A stretch of 64,000 nt of DNA from Patulibacter minatonensis DSM 18081 (GTDB lineage Bacteria; Actinomycetota; Thermoleophilia; Solirubrobacterales; Solirubrobacteraceae). Positions within the stretch are counted from its first letter, which is position 1, and the number at the start of each line of letters is the position of its first letter. The position numbers and the translations under genes are program-made. Where the stretch lies: assembly GCF_000519325.1 (NCBI RefSeq), contig NZ_KI912613.1:3204659-3268658 (forward strand), in the 5' to 3' direction. This document shows positions 56,940 to 64,000 of the stretch, one piece after another. Under the pieces are notes generated by a model that did no database searches, was not told the DNA's origin, and saw only the letters and a program-made list of their open reading frames with translations.

Positions 56940-57992
56940 TCAGGCGCCGGCCGGCGCGAGCGGGGCGAGCTCCGCGGTGCTCGCGCCGTGCAGCTCGTCC
57001 GGCAGCCCGAACTCCGCGAAGAGGCGGGTGTCGAGGAAGTTGTGGATCCCGACGATCCGGTCCCCCGCGATCTCGAGGACCGTGATCGACCACGGGACGA
57101 AGCGCTCCGGGTCGTCCTCCGTCGGCTTGTAGGACCCGAACGCCGGGCTGCCGTTGGCGGTCGTCGGCACCAGGCGGGACCCGCGGCACGCGGCGCCCTG
57201 TCCGCGCATGAACGTGGCGACCTGCTCGGGCCCCTGGACCCAGAGCGCCAGCGGCGGCATCTGGAACGTCGCGTCCTCGTGCAGGAGCGCGACGAGGGCG
57301 TCGATGTCGTAGCGCTCGAAGCAGTCGACGTAGCGGTCGACGAGCTCGCGGTCGCCCTCGCCCAGGGCGGTCAGGTTCTCCGACGGCGGGACCGTGTCGA
57401 GGGTCGCCCGCGCGCGCTGCAGGGCGCTGTTGACGGACGCGACGGTCGACTCGAGCAGGTCCGCGACCTCGGCGGCGCTCCAGTGCAGCACCGTCCGCAG
57501 GACGAGGACCGCCCGCTGGCGGGGCGGGAGGTGCTGCAGGGCCGTGACGAACGCCAGCCGGATCGTCTCGCGGTCCGACGCGATGTCCGCCGGGTCGGCC
57601 CCGGACCCGAGGACCCGGACGTCGGGCGCCGGCTCGATCCACACGTTCTCGGCCAGCGGGGCTCCGACGGGGGTCTCGGCGGTCGACGACGGACCGAGGT
57701 CGATCGGGCGGGCCCGCTTCTTCGTGCCGTTCAGCGCATCGAGGCAGACGTTCGTCGCGATCCGGTAGAGCCACGACTTCAGCGCCGCGCGCTCCGTCAG
57801 CGTCGACGACCGCCGCCAGGCGCGGACCATCGTCTCCTGCACGGCGTCCTCGGCCTCGAACCACGAGCCGAGCATCCGGTAGCAGTAGCCCGTGATCTGC
57901 GGACGCAGGGCCTCGAGCTCGAGCTCGAGGCCGGAGGAGGCGGGGGCGCCGGGGACGGCCGGGCCGGTGGGGGGGACGGAACGCGTGGCCAT
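56940..57992 (-). CDS. ECF sigma factor with C-terminal SnoaL-like domain
   Basis: 350 residues from ATG 57992. Sigma region 2 (ELEALRPQITGYCYRMLGSWFEAEDAVQETMVRAWRR, about 25-60) and region 4 (LPPRQRAVLVLRTVLHWSAAEVADLLESTVASVNSALQRARATL, about 165-207) are clear. From about 225 on lies a SnoaL/NTF2-like domain (LVDRYVDCFERYDIDALVALLHEDATFQMPP) as in ECF41/SigJ-type and SigG-type sigma factors, where it modulates activity in place of an anti-sigma factor. No anti-sigma gene adjacent. Confidence 0.9.
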   Translation of the reverse strand: MATRSVPPTGPAVPGAPASSGLELELEALRPQITGYCYRMLGSWFEAEDAVQETMVRAWRRSSTLTERAALKSWLYRIATNVCLDALNGTKKRARPIDLGPSSTAETPVGAPLAENVWIEPAPDVRVLGSGADPADIASDRETIRLAFVTALQHLPPRQRAVLVLRTVLHWSAAEVADLLESTVASVNSALQRARATLDTVPPSENLTALGEGDRELVDRYVDCFERYDIDALVALLHEDATFQMPPLALWVQGPEQVATFMRGQGAACRGSRLVPTTANGSPAFGSYKPTEDDPERFVPWSITVLEIAGDRIVGIHNFLDTRLFAEFGLPDELHGASTAELAPLAPAGA

Positions 57993-57999
57993 GGGGCCG

Positions 58000-58005
58000 A
58001 TCCTA
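58000..58005 (-). promoter_or_regulatory. -10-like hexamer of the ECF sigma gene
   Basis: TAGGAT on the minus strand, 7 nt before the ATG at 57992; supports this start over one at 58019. Confidence 0.55.
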
Positions 58006-58104
58006 GGGACGGTGTCCACCGTTCACCAGGGACGAATGTCATACGTTCACGACCGCCCGCGGCGTGGGTCCGTGGGCGGGCGACCCACTCGCCCGGTGGC
58101 CGTC

Positions 58105-59607
58105 CTACAGCGCGAAGCCCCCGGTGCCGTCGAGCTCGACCGGACCGTCGATCGGGTCGCCGTCGAGGAGGCGTCCGAGCGCCGCGGCGTCCTCGCTCTT
58201 CCCGAACGCGCGCCGGCCGTCGGCGTCGAGCGCCACGACGCTGCCGACGGCCGGGGTGCCCTCGCGGTCGAAGCCGGCGGTGAACGTCTCGACGGTCCAC
58301 GTGCCCGAGGGCGCCGCTGCGACCTCGCGGGTCGGGGTGGCGTCGACCACCGCCTGGACGTCGTGGTGGGCGTACGGCACCGACGGCGGCGTCGCCGACA
58401 GGAGCGCCAGGCCGTGCTTGGTCAGGTACCAGCCGACGGCGCTGGCGAGGGCGAGCTCGTCGGGCCGCTCGCGGGCGCGGTCGGCGAGCGTCGCGATCGA
58501 GTGCGTGACGTAGTTGTTCGCCGGACCGCCGAAGAGCGCGAGACCGCCGGTGACGCTCAGCGGCCGGGCGGGGTTGTCGACGACGAAGCCGAGCTCGTTC
58601 GCGCCGACCTGCACGGCGCACGGGAAGCAGGAGTAGAGGTCGACCAGTGCGACGTCGTCGGCCGTCGTCCCGGTGTGCCCGAAGAGCGCCTCGCCGGACG
58701 CGCGGATCGCGGGGGAGCGGTCGAGGTGCTCGCGCTCGCCGACGAACCAGTGGTCGGACGCCGCGGCCGTGCCGTGCACGAAGACCCAGCGGTCGCGCGG
58801 GATGCCGGCGGCCTCTGCGGCCTCGACGCTCGTCACCAGGAGCATCGCGGCCTGGTCCACGCCGATGTCGGCGTTCATGAAGCGCGTGTACGGGTCGCTG
58901 ATCAGGCGGTTCCTCGGCCCCGGCGTCGCGAGCTCCTCGGCGGTCATCGGGGCGTCGATCCAGCCCTGCGGGTGCTCGGCCGCGAGCGTGCTGTACCGGG
59001 ACCACCACTCGCCGATCCACGCGCGCTGCTCGGCCGTGCTGCGGCCGGCAGCGTGCCGCAGGCGGTGCTCGAACAGCGGGTAGTACGAGACCGGGAACGC
59101 GAGACCGGCGGCGAGCTCGGCCTCGTGCGACGGCGGGCGGTCCGTGCCGAGGACGCGGGTCGGCGCGGTGCCCTCGGGCTGCTCCTCCCAGCCCGTCCGG
59201 CCGCCCGACATCATCGCGGTGCGGAACGCCGTGCCGACCTCGCCGCCGCCGAGCAGCGCGACGTCGAGCTCGCCGGCCGCGATCCGCTGCGCGGCGTCGG
59301 CCAGCAGCGCGACGGGGCTGTTCCCGCCGATCACCGTGCGGACCGTCTCGCGCGGGGAGATCCCGAGCTCGCGCGCGAGGAGGGCGCCCGGATCGGGGAC
59401 GGGCCAGCAGAAGATGTCGACGATGCCGACCGACTCCGCCTTCGCCAGCAGCGCGTCGCCGCCCGGGCCGGCGTCGGCCGCGGCGGCACGCGACGCCTCG
59501 ACCATCAGGTCCAGCGGGGTCCGGGTCGTGCGCTCGCCCTTCGCGGGCCGGTCGGAGACCTGCCCGGTGCCGACGAGGACGGGGGTGCGCGGGTCGATCG
59601 TGCTCAC
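58105..59607 (-). CDS. Thiolase-fold acetyl-CoA acetyltransferase-like protein lacking the usual nucleophile Cys
   Basis: 500 residues from GTG 59607 (CATGAT lies 6 nt upstream). N-terminus TPVLVGTGQVSDRP and the layout of two repeated thiolase halves are clear; actinobacterial members are often labelled acetyl-CoA acetyltransferase. Where thiolases have the acylated Cys the segment reads VIGGNSPVALLADAAQRIAAGELDVALLGGGEV, with Ser/Pro and no Cys; the second half has LFGGPANNYVTHSIATL in place of GHPxGATG. Probably not a classical thiolase; it may act like SCP2-type or as a non-catalytic partner. Upstream of the sigma gene on the same strand. Confidence 0.75.
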   Translation of the reverse strand: MSTIDPRTPVLVGTGQVSDRPAKGERTTRTPLDLMVEASRAAAADAGPGGDALLAKAESVGIVDIFCWPVPDPGALLARELGISPRETVRTVIGGNSPVALLADAAQRIAAGELDVALLGGGEVGTAFRTAMMSGGRTGWEEQPEGTAPTRVLGTDRPPSHEAELAAGLAFPVSYYPLFEHRLRHAAGRSTAEQRAWIGEWWSRYSTLAAEHPQGWIDAPMTAEELATPGPRNRLISDPYTRFMNADIGVDQAAMLLVTSVEAAEAAGIPRDRWVFVHGTAAASDHWFVGEREHLDRSPAIRASGEALFGHTGTTADDVALVDLYSCFPCAVQVGANELGFVVDNPARPLSVTGGLALFGGPANNYVTHSIATLADRARERPDELALASAVGWYLTKHGLALLSATPPSVPYAHHDVQAVVDATPTREVAAAPSGTWTVETFTAGFDREGTPAVGSVVALDADGRRAFGKSEDAAALGRLLDGDPIDGPVELDGTGGFAL

Positions 59608-59786
59608 GCGCACATCATGCCGTGCGAGAGCGAGAGGTGCCACGTCCTACTTCCGGATCCGGAGTTGGCGCGCAGACGCTCGGCCGATGCAACGTGGGGG
59701 CAACGGTGCCGGGCGTACGTTCGTCCCACTGACGAGGGTGCGGCGACGACGCCGTCCCCGTCCGAACCACCACCCACGGAGCACCC

Positions 59787-61283
59787 ATGGCCACCGCCAC
59801 CGTCACCCCCGGCACCCACGCCAGCGCCTTCCTGTCCGGCACGAAGCAGCTGATCATCGACGGGGAGCACGTCGACGCCGCCGACGGCGGGACGTTCGAG
59901 ACGATCGATCCGGGCACCGGCGAGGTGCTCACCTCGGTCGCGCACGGCAAGAAGGAGGACGTCGACCGCGCCGTCCGGGCCGCCCGCAAGGCGCTCGACG
60001 GACCGTGGAAGACGATGACCCCGTCCGAGCGCGGCCGGATCATCCACCGCCTCGGCGACCTGATCATGGAGCACGTGGACGAGCTGGCCGAGCTCGACTC
60101 GCTCGACAACGGCAAGGCGAAGGCCGTCGCCGCCGCCGCCGACGTCCCGCTGGCCGCGGATCTCTTCTGGTACATGAGCGGCTGGGCGACGAAGCTCCGT
60201 GGCTCGACGGTCCGCCCGTCGCTGCCGTACCTCCCGGGTGAGGAGTTCCACGCCTACACGACGAAGGAGCCCGTCGGCGTCGTCGGCCAGATCATCCCCT
60301 GGAACTTCCCGCTGCTCATGGCCGCATGGAAGATCGGCCCGGCGCTGACCACCGGCTGCACGATCGTCCTGAAGCCCGCCGAGCAGACGCCGCTGTCGGC
60401 GATCCGCCTCGGCGAGCTCGCCCTCGAGGCCGGCGTGCCCCCCGGAGTCCTGAACGTCATCACCGGCTTCGGCGACGCCGGCGCGGCGCTGGCCGAGCAC
60501 GACGACGTCGACAAGGTCGCCTTCACCGGCTCGACCGAGGTCGGCAAGCTCATCGCGCAGGCCGCGGGCAAGACGAACCTCAAGCGCGTCTCGCTCGAGC
60601 TCGGCGGCAAGAGCCCGAACATCGTCCTCGGCGACGCCGACGTCCCGTCCGCCATCGCGGGCGCGGCCAACGGCATCTTCTTCAACCAGGGCGAGGTCTG
60701 CACGGCCGGCTCGCGTCTCTACATCCAGAACGACCTCTTCGACGAGGTCGTCCAGGGCGTCTCCGACGCGGCGAACAACATCAAGGTCGGCCACGGCCTG
60801 CAGCCGGACACCGAGATGGGCCCGCTCGTCTCCTCCGAGCAGTTCGACCGGGTCACGGGCTACCTGAAGATCGGCTCCGACGCGGGCTCCCGCGCGGTCG
60901 CCGGCGGCAACGCGATCGACGGGAAGGGCTTCTTCGTGCAGCCGACCGTCCTCGTCGACACCACCGACGACGCGCGCATCGTCCGCGAGGAGATCTTCGG
61001 TCCGGTCGTCGTCGCGATGCCGTTCCAGGACGTCGACGAGCTGGCGGCCAAGGCCAACGACTCGGTCTACGGCCTGGCCGCCGGGATCTGGACCAAGGAC
61101 CTCTCCAACGCACACAAGCTGGCGGCGCGGATCAAGGCGGGCACGGTGCACGTCAACACGTACCACATCTACGACGCCGCGCTGCCCTTCGGCGGCTACA
61201 AGCAGTCGGGCTGGGGCCGCGAGATGGGCGAGGAGGTCCTGAGCGCCTACCAGGAGACGAAGTCGGTGATCGTCCAGCTCTGA
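59787..61283 (+). CDS. NAD(P)+-dependent aldehyde dehydrogenase
   Basis: 498 residues from ATG with GGAG 6 nt upstream. Family marks: IIPWNFPLLMAAWKIGPAL, AFTGSTEVGKLIAQ, LELGGKSPNIVLGDAD (general-base Glu) and the nucleophile Cys305 in NQGEVCTAGSRLYIQ; C-terminal LPFGGYKQSGWGREMG. Closest in look to phenylacetaldehyde/betaine-type ALDHs. A PucR-type regulator follows, which may control it. A TACGTT (59716-59721) is a possible -10. Confidence 0.93.
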   Translation: MATATVTPGTHASAFLSGTKQLIIDGEHVDAADGGTFETIDPGTGEVLTSVAHGKKEDVDRAVRAARKALDGPWKTMTPSERGRIIHRLGDLIMEHVDELAELDSLDNGKAKAVAAAADVPLAADLFWYMSGWATKLRGSTVRPSLPYLPGEEFHAYTTKEPVGVVGQIIPWNFPLLMAAWKIGPALTTGCTIVLKPAEQTPLSAIRLGELALEAGVPPGVLNVITGFGDAGAALAEHDDVDKVAFTGSTEVGKLIAQAAGKTNLKRVSLELGGKSPNIVLGDADVPSAIAGAANGIFFNQGEVCTAGSRLYIQNDLFDEVVQGVSDAANNIKVGHGLQPDTEMGPLVSSEQFDRVTGYLKIGSDAGSRAVAGGNAIDGKGFFVQPTVLVDTTDDARIVREEIFGPVVVAMPFQDVDELAAKANDSVYGLAAGIWTKDLSNAHKLAARIKAGTVHVNTYHIYDAALPFGGYKQSGWGREMGEEVLSAYQETKSVIVQL

Positions 61284-61413
61284 CACTGATGCGGGCCCCG
61301 CCCCGAGCGTCGCGGGACGGGGCCGCGCCGGACCGCGGCGAGGCTCGGGGCACCCGCAGGTGCCGCAGCCTCGGCGGCCGCGCTTCGGTTGCGCGGGACC
61401 TGATGAAGGACGA

Positions 61414-61441
61414 CGACGGCGGGCCCTCGGGTCCGCCGTCG
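61414..61441 (+). terminator. Terminator hairpin after the aldehyde dehydrogenase gene
   Basis: 12-bp stem CGACGGCGGGCC/GGTCCGCCGTCG with one G-U pair and 4-nt loop CTCG, 130 nt after the stop; GC-rich inverted segments precede it. Confidence 0.6.
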
Positions 61442-61468
61442 CCGCGTGTCGGGTCATCACGATGCGCG

Positions 61469-61474
61469 TAGGAT
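61469..61474 (+). promoter_or_regulatory. -10-like hexamer of the PucR-type gene
   Basis: TAGGAT, 6 nt before the ATG at 61481. Confidence 0.6.
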
Positions 61475-61480
61475 CGGACG

Positions 61481-62665
61481 ATGAGCGCCGTGGAGGGCAC
61501 CGAGGACGTCCGCGAGCGGATCGCGTCGCTGCCGTCCGAGCTCGGCGCCGTCCTGCGCCCGGTCCTGCCGTCGGTCGCGGACGAGATCCTCGTCGCCATC
61601 CGGGCCGAGGTGCCCGAGTACCGCCGGCCGTTCCAGGGCGAGTTCGGCCGGATCGTCCGCCGCGGCGTGGAGTTCTCGCTCGGGGAGTTCGTGGCGTTCG
61701 TCGAGGACCCCGACCGCGCGTCGCAGAACGACCAGATGATCGAGGAGCTCGGCCGGGGTGAGGTCCGCGCCGGACGCACCCTCGACGCCCTGCAGTCGGC
61801 GTACCGGACCGGCGCGCGCGTGGCCTGGCGCCGGTTCGCCGACGTCGCGCGCGAGGGCGGCGCCGACACCGCCGTCCTGGTGCCGCTGGGGGAGGCGATC
61901 TTCGCCTACATCCACCGGCTCGCCGGGCTCTCGGTCACCGGCTGGGCGCACGAGCAGTCCCTCCGCGCGGGCGCGACCCAGCGGGCGCGGGACACGCTGG
62001 TCCGGCTCGTCGTCGCGGACCGCGGGACGGCCGACCTCGATGCCGCCGCGGCCGAGCTGCAGTGGTCGCCGCCGACCCGGCTGGCCGTCGTCGTCGCACC
62101 GGGCGCCGAGGGTCCGGGCGACCTCCTGCGGATCGATCCGCGCGTCGTGGCCGCCGTGGTCGACGGCGTCGCGGTCGGGCTCGTCCCCGCCCGCGGCGTG
62201 CTCCCGCGCGCGACGGCCGCGCTGGCCGGGACCGCGGCCGTCGTCGGCCCGGTCGTCGCGTGGGAGGACGTGACGCGCTCGCACCGCCGCGCGAGCACCC
62301 TCGCCGGGCTCGTCGCGACCGGCCGCGTCGCCGCGGGGGAGGGGCCGGTGCTCGCGGCGGACCACCTCACCGACCTCGTCGTCCACGGCGACGGCGAGGC
62401 CGCCGACGACCTCGCCGACGGGGTCCTCGGACCGCTCGACGCCGAACCCGACGGTCGGCGGCAGCGGCACCTGGAGACCCTCCGCGCCTGGCTCGACCAC
62501 CGCGGCCACGGCCCACGCATGGCCGAGACGCTGCACCTGCACCCGCAGACCGTCCGCTACCGGATGGCCCGCCTGCGGGAGACGCTGGAGGTCGACCCCG
62601 AGGACGCGGACGCACGGTTCGCGCTGGAGCTGGCGCTCCGGCGGCGCGGGGTGCGAGGGGGGTGA
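61481..62665 (+). CDS. PucR/CdaR-family transcriptional regulator
   Basis: 394 residues. N-terminal helical RsbRD-like region (about 20-165, FGRIVRRGVEFSLGEFVAFVED... ALQSAYRTGARVAWRRF), a middle GGDEF-related domain and a C-terminal PucR helix-turn-helix (LETLRAWLDHRGHGPRMAETLHLHPQTVRYRMARLRETLEVDPED, about 328-372). Members respond to small metabolites and often control an adjacent catabolic gene; the aldehyde dehydrogenase just upstream is the candidate target. Confidence 0.9.
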   Translation: MSAVEGTEDVRERIASLPSELGAVLRPVLPSVADEILVAIRAEVPEYRRPFQGEFGRIVRRGVEFSLGEFVAFVEDPDRASQNDQMIEELGRGEVRAGRTLDALQSAYRTGARVAWRRFADVAREGGADTAVLVPLGEAIFAYIHRLAGLSVTGWAHEQSLRAGATQRARDTLVRLVVADRGTADLDAAAAELQWSPPTRLAVVVAPGAEGPGDLLRIDPRVVAAVVDGVAVGLVPARGVLPRATAALAGTAAVVGPVVAWEDVTRSHRRASTLAGLVATGRVAAGEGPVLAADHLTDLVVHGDGEAADDLADGVLGPLDAEPDGRRQRHLETLRAWLDHRGHGPRMAETLHLHPQTVRYRMARLRETLEVDPEDADARFALELALRRRGVRGG

Positions 62666-62740
62666 GGGGTTCGACGCTCGAGGTGCGAGCCCGACCGTCG
62701 AAGACCGGGTCGTGACGCGAAGGCGCTTGTGCCTGGGCTC

Positions 62741-62805
62741 GTGCGCCAGATTGATCCGCCATCAGGCGGATCTTTGTGCCGTTCGTCCCGCAGCGGATGG
62801 CGCAC
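62741..62805 (+). other. Nested inverted repeat upstream of the small secreted protein gene
   Basis: Outer arms GTGCGCCA (62741-62748) and TGGCGCAC (62798-62805) enclose an inner perfect 8-bp stem GATCCGCC/GGCGGATC (62753-62772). The DNA of 62666-62940 is less GC-rich than its surroundings. Confidence 0.7.
62753..62777 (+). terminator. Intrinsic terminator-like hairpin after the PucR gene
   Basis: 8-bp stem GATCCGCC/GGCGGATC, 4-nt loop ATCA, followed by TTTGT, the only hairpin in the window with a real T-tract. Confidence 0.6.
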
Positions 62806-62809
62806 TCCC

Positions 62810-62815
62810 TACGCT
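62810..62815 (+). promoter_or_regulatory. Possible -10 of the small secreted protein gene
   Basis: TACGCT just after the nested inverted repeat, about 125 nt before the ATG at 62940; would give a long leader. Alternative TA-containing hexamers lie nearer the gene, so this is uncertain. Confidence 0.3.
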
Positions 62816-62939
62816 CTCCCCGATCCCCCGACGGTGACGAGGCCACATGCTTCCGGTACGGACGGCGCACTCTTGCGCCGCGTATCGAGCACGGTTGCCG
62901 CCCGTTCCTACCAGCACACGACAACACCCGAGGGAACCG

Positions 62940-63311
62940 ATGAACATCCGCACACGTCTGGTCGCCGGCTTGGTGGCAGGTGCAGCTGCAGCCGCTGCCG
63001 CAGGGCCTCCGACGGCCGGCGCCGCCGGCTACGGGAACGTCTACCTGAGCTTCGGTCGGACGATCTGCACGCAGGCCGGGGCAGGAGGCAAGGTGATCGG
63101 TATCCAGGGTGCGGTCGGGAACACGTGGAGCACCCCGGGTGACTTTGGTGACAACATCGTCTACCCGAGGGTGACCCTCGGGGCGGACAACGTCTTCAAC
63201 GGGGTCGTCTACTGCGGACGCCTGGGCCAGCGCCTTCCGATCAACGTGGTCGACAAGCATTTCCGTCCGAAGCGCACGGGCCAGAAGATCCACATCAATT
63301 CGGTCTACTGA
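62940..63311 (+). CDS. Small secreted protein, unknown function
   Basis: 123 residues from ATG 62940, with AGGGAA 5 nt upstream. Signal peptide MNIRTRLVAGLVAGAAAAAAAG followed by an AxA-type site near GAAGYGN. Mature part of about 90 residues is beta-rich with two cysteines (RTICTQAG, VVYCGRLG) that could form a disulfide, and a basic end KHFRPKRTGQKIHINSVY. Codon use and base composition are less GC-biased than the neighbours, hinting at a recently acquired or fast-evolving gene. No family recognised. Confidence 0.65.
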   Translation: MNIRTRLVAGLVAGAAAAAAAGPPTAGAAGYGNVYLSFGRTICTQAGAGGKVIGIQGAVGNTWSTPGDFGDNIVYPRVTLGADNVFNGVVYCGRLGQRLPINVVDKHFRPKRTGQKIHINSVY

Positions 63312-63312
63312 T

Positions 63313-63329
63313 CCTCCGACTCCCGGAGG
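63313..63329 (+). terminator. Hairpin after the small secreted protein gene
   Basis: 6-bp stem CCTCCG/CGGAGG, loop ACTCC, then CTCGTCGTCTTTCG; 2 nt after the stop. Confidence 0.45.
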
Positions 63330-63386
63330 CTCGTCGTCTTTCGCGAGCCCGTGGCGTTCTGACAGGCGGTCGGGTTCGTCCGCCCC

Positions 63387-64000
63387 TCACCGCACCCGGA
63401 AGGTCGCGTCCCCGACCGCCTGGTAGATCCCGAGGTCGCCGAGCTCCAGGACGTCGTCCCAGGTGAGCTGCGCCTCGACGGGGCGGCGCTGCTCGTCGGC
63501 GACGGTCTCCTCGCTCATCACGACGTGCGCGGTCCAACGGCCGCGGCACCAGCGGCGGCTGCGGACGGCCGAGGGACGGACCCGGATCGTCGCGACGGTC
63601 CGGGCACCGGAGCCCGAGTACGTGGCGAGGGGACTACGGACGACGCGGCTGCAGGCCCCGCGGGCGCCGTCCGGCGGGACGAGCGCGGCGAGCATGCCGC
63701 CACCCGTCTTCGCCCATGTCCGTGCCTGCTCGGCGGCGGTCCCCCGGATCTTGATCGTCACCGTGCCCGACGTCCGCACCGTCGAGGGGGTCGGGGCCGC
63801 CAGGCGGGGGACGTCGGGCGAGCCCGGGGCGGGCGGGGTCGTCTCGACGGGATCGGCGGGCCGCCCGGTGGCGGTCCCGTCCGTGCCCGTCCCGGACGTG
63901 CCGTCGGTCGACCCGGAGGCCGATCCGACGGCGACGCCGGGCGCGCCTGCGCCGGGCGCGGCGGACGTGCCGGCCGCGGGCGTCGGCGTGCCGGACGACC
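63387..64000 (-). CDS. C-terminal part of a protein with Ser/Thr/Pro/Gly linker (5' end outside window)
   Basis: The minus-strand frame is open from the right edge to the stop at 63387, about 204 codons with no stop. The first ~75 codons form a disordered linker of Ser, Thr, Pro, Gly and Ala (SSGTPTPAAGTS..., GSTDGTSGTGTDG...). The remaining ~125 residues form a domain starting about TVRTSGTVTIKIRGTAAEQARTW, with strands (RTVATIRVRPSAVRSRR, WTAHVVMSEE) and two cysteines (ACSRVV, RWCRG). It looks like a surface or secreted protein's terminal domain; family unknown. A GTG at 63779 is only an internal codon of this longer frame. Confidence 0.6.
   Translation of the reverse strand, partial: SSGTPTPAAGTSAAPGAGAPGVAVGSASGSTDGTSGTGTDGTATGRPADPVETTPPAPGSPDVPRLAAPTPSTVRTSGTVTIKIRGTAAEQARTWAKTGGGMLAALVPPDGARGACSRVVRSPLATYSGSGARTVATIRVRPSAVRSRRWCRGRWTAHVVMSEETVADEQRRPVEAQLTWDDVLELGDLGIYQAVGDATFRVR

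Overview
This window is a very GC-rich (third positions almost all G/C) bacterial chromosome segment, densely packed with genes on both strands. It carries no mobile element, rRNA, tRNA or CRISPR that I can see. The gene order prmC-tsaC-rpiB-glyA-wecA followed by the atp operon, and comF-hpf-secA-prfB-ftsEX-smpB-ssrA, together with GTG/TTG starts, short leaders and a PucR regulator, points to Actinomycetota. I infer a deep-branching lineage such as Thermoleophilia/Solirubrobacterales; the sequence itself does not name the species.

Layout. 1-5.1 kb: the end of prmC, a methyltransferase, tsaC, rpiB, a three-copy 99-bp tandem repeat running out of the rpiB 3' end, a ZTP (pfl) riboswitch, glyA and a WecA/TagO-type transferase. 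5.1-8 kb: TetR regulator, rubredoxin and a cation/H+ antiporter. 8.2-15.8 kb: the complete F1Fo ATP synthase operon (two small membrane ORFs, then atpB-E-F-H-A-G-D-C), with a translationally coupled 29-codon ORF between atpG and atpD and a strong terminator hairpin at the end. 16-22.3 kb: an M20 peptidase and a nucleotide-sugar cluster (ugd, two sugar-phosphate nucleotidyltransferases, a phosphoglucose/phosphomannose isomerase). 22.5-29.9 kb: CtaG, ComF, a GroES-like protein, short HPF, SecA and RF2. 30-33.9 kb: acyl-CoA dehydrogenase, nadC-nadA and a cysteine-less isochorismatase-fold protein, then a 72-bp tandem repeat. 34-43 kb: M16 peptidase, a DipZ-type thiol-disulfide protein, ftsE-ftsX, a Ctp protease, RNase R and an unknown gene. 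43.4-48.9 kb: smpB, an NADP/F420-type oxidoreductase, pepF, a GNAT, an AI-2E family permease and tmRNA. 48.9-64 kb: an atypical receiver protein, several exported proteins of unknown function, a Thr-Pro-rich metalloprotease, a quinone oxidoreductase, a hydrolase, an ECF sigma factor with a SnoaL-like tail, a thiolase-fold protein lacking the usual cysteine, an aldehyde dehydrogenase with a PucR regulator, a small secreted protein and a truncated gene at the right edge.

The most striking global signal is regulatory: about 25 genes on both strands have a TANNNT hexamer (TACGCT, TAGGAT, TATCCT, TAGCCT and similar) ending mostly 6-9 nt before the start codon. That is where a -10 box would sit if transcription began at the start codon, so much of this genome is probably expressed from leaderless mRNAs. 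Genes with a real leader and Shine-Dalgarno (glyA, the atp genes, hpf, acyl-CoA dehydrogenase, aldehyde dehydrogenase, the small secreted protein) form a distinct minority. No clear new multi-gene defence or biosynthetic system is visible; the main novelty candidates are the promoter architecture, the tandem repeats and the coupled small ORF in the atp operon.
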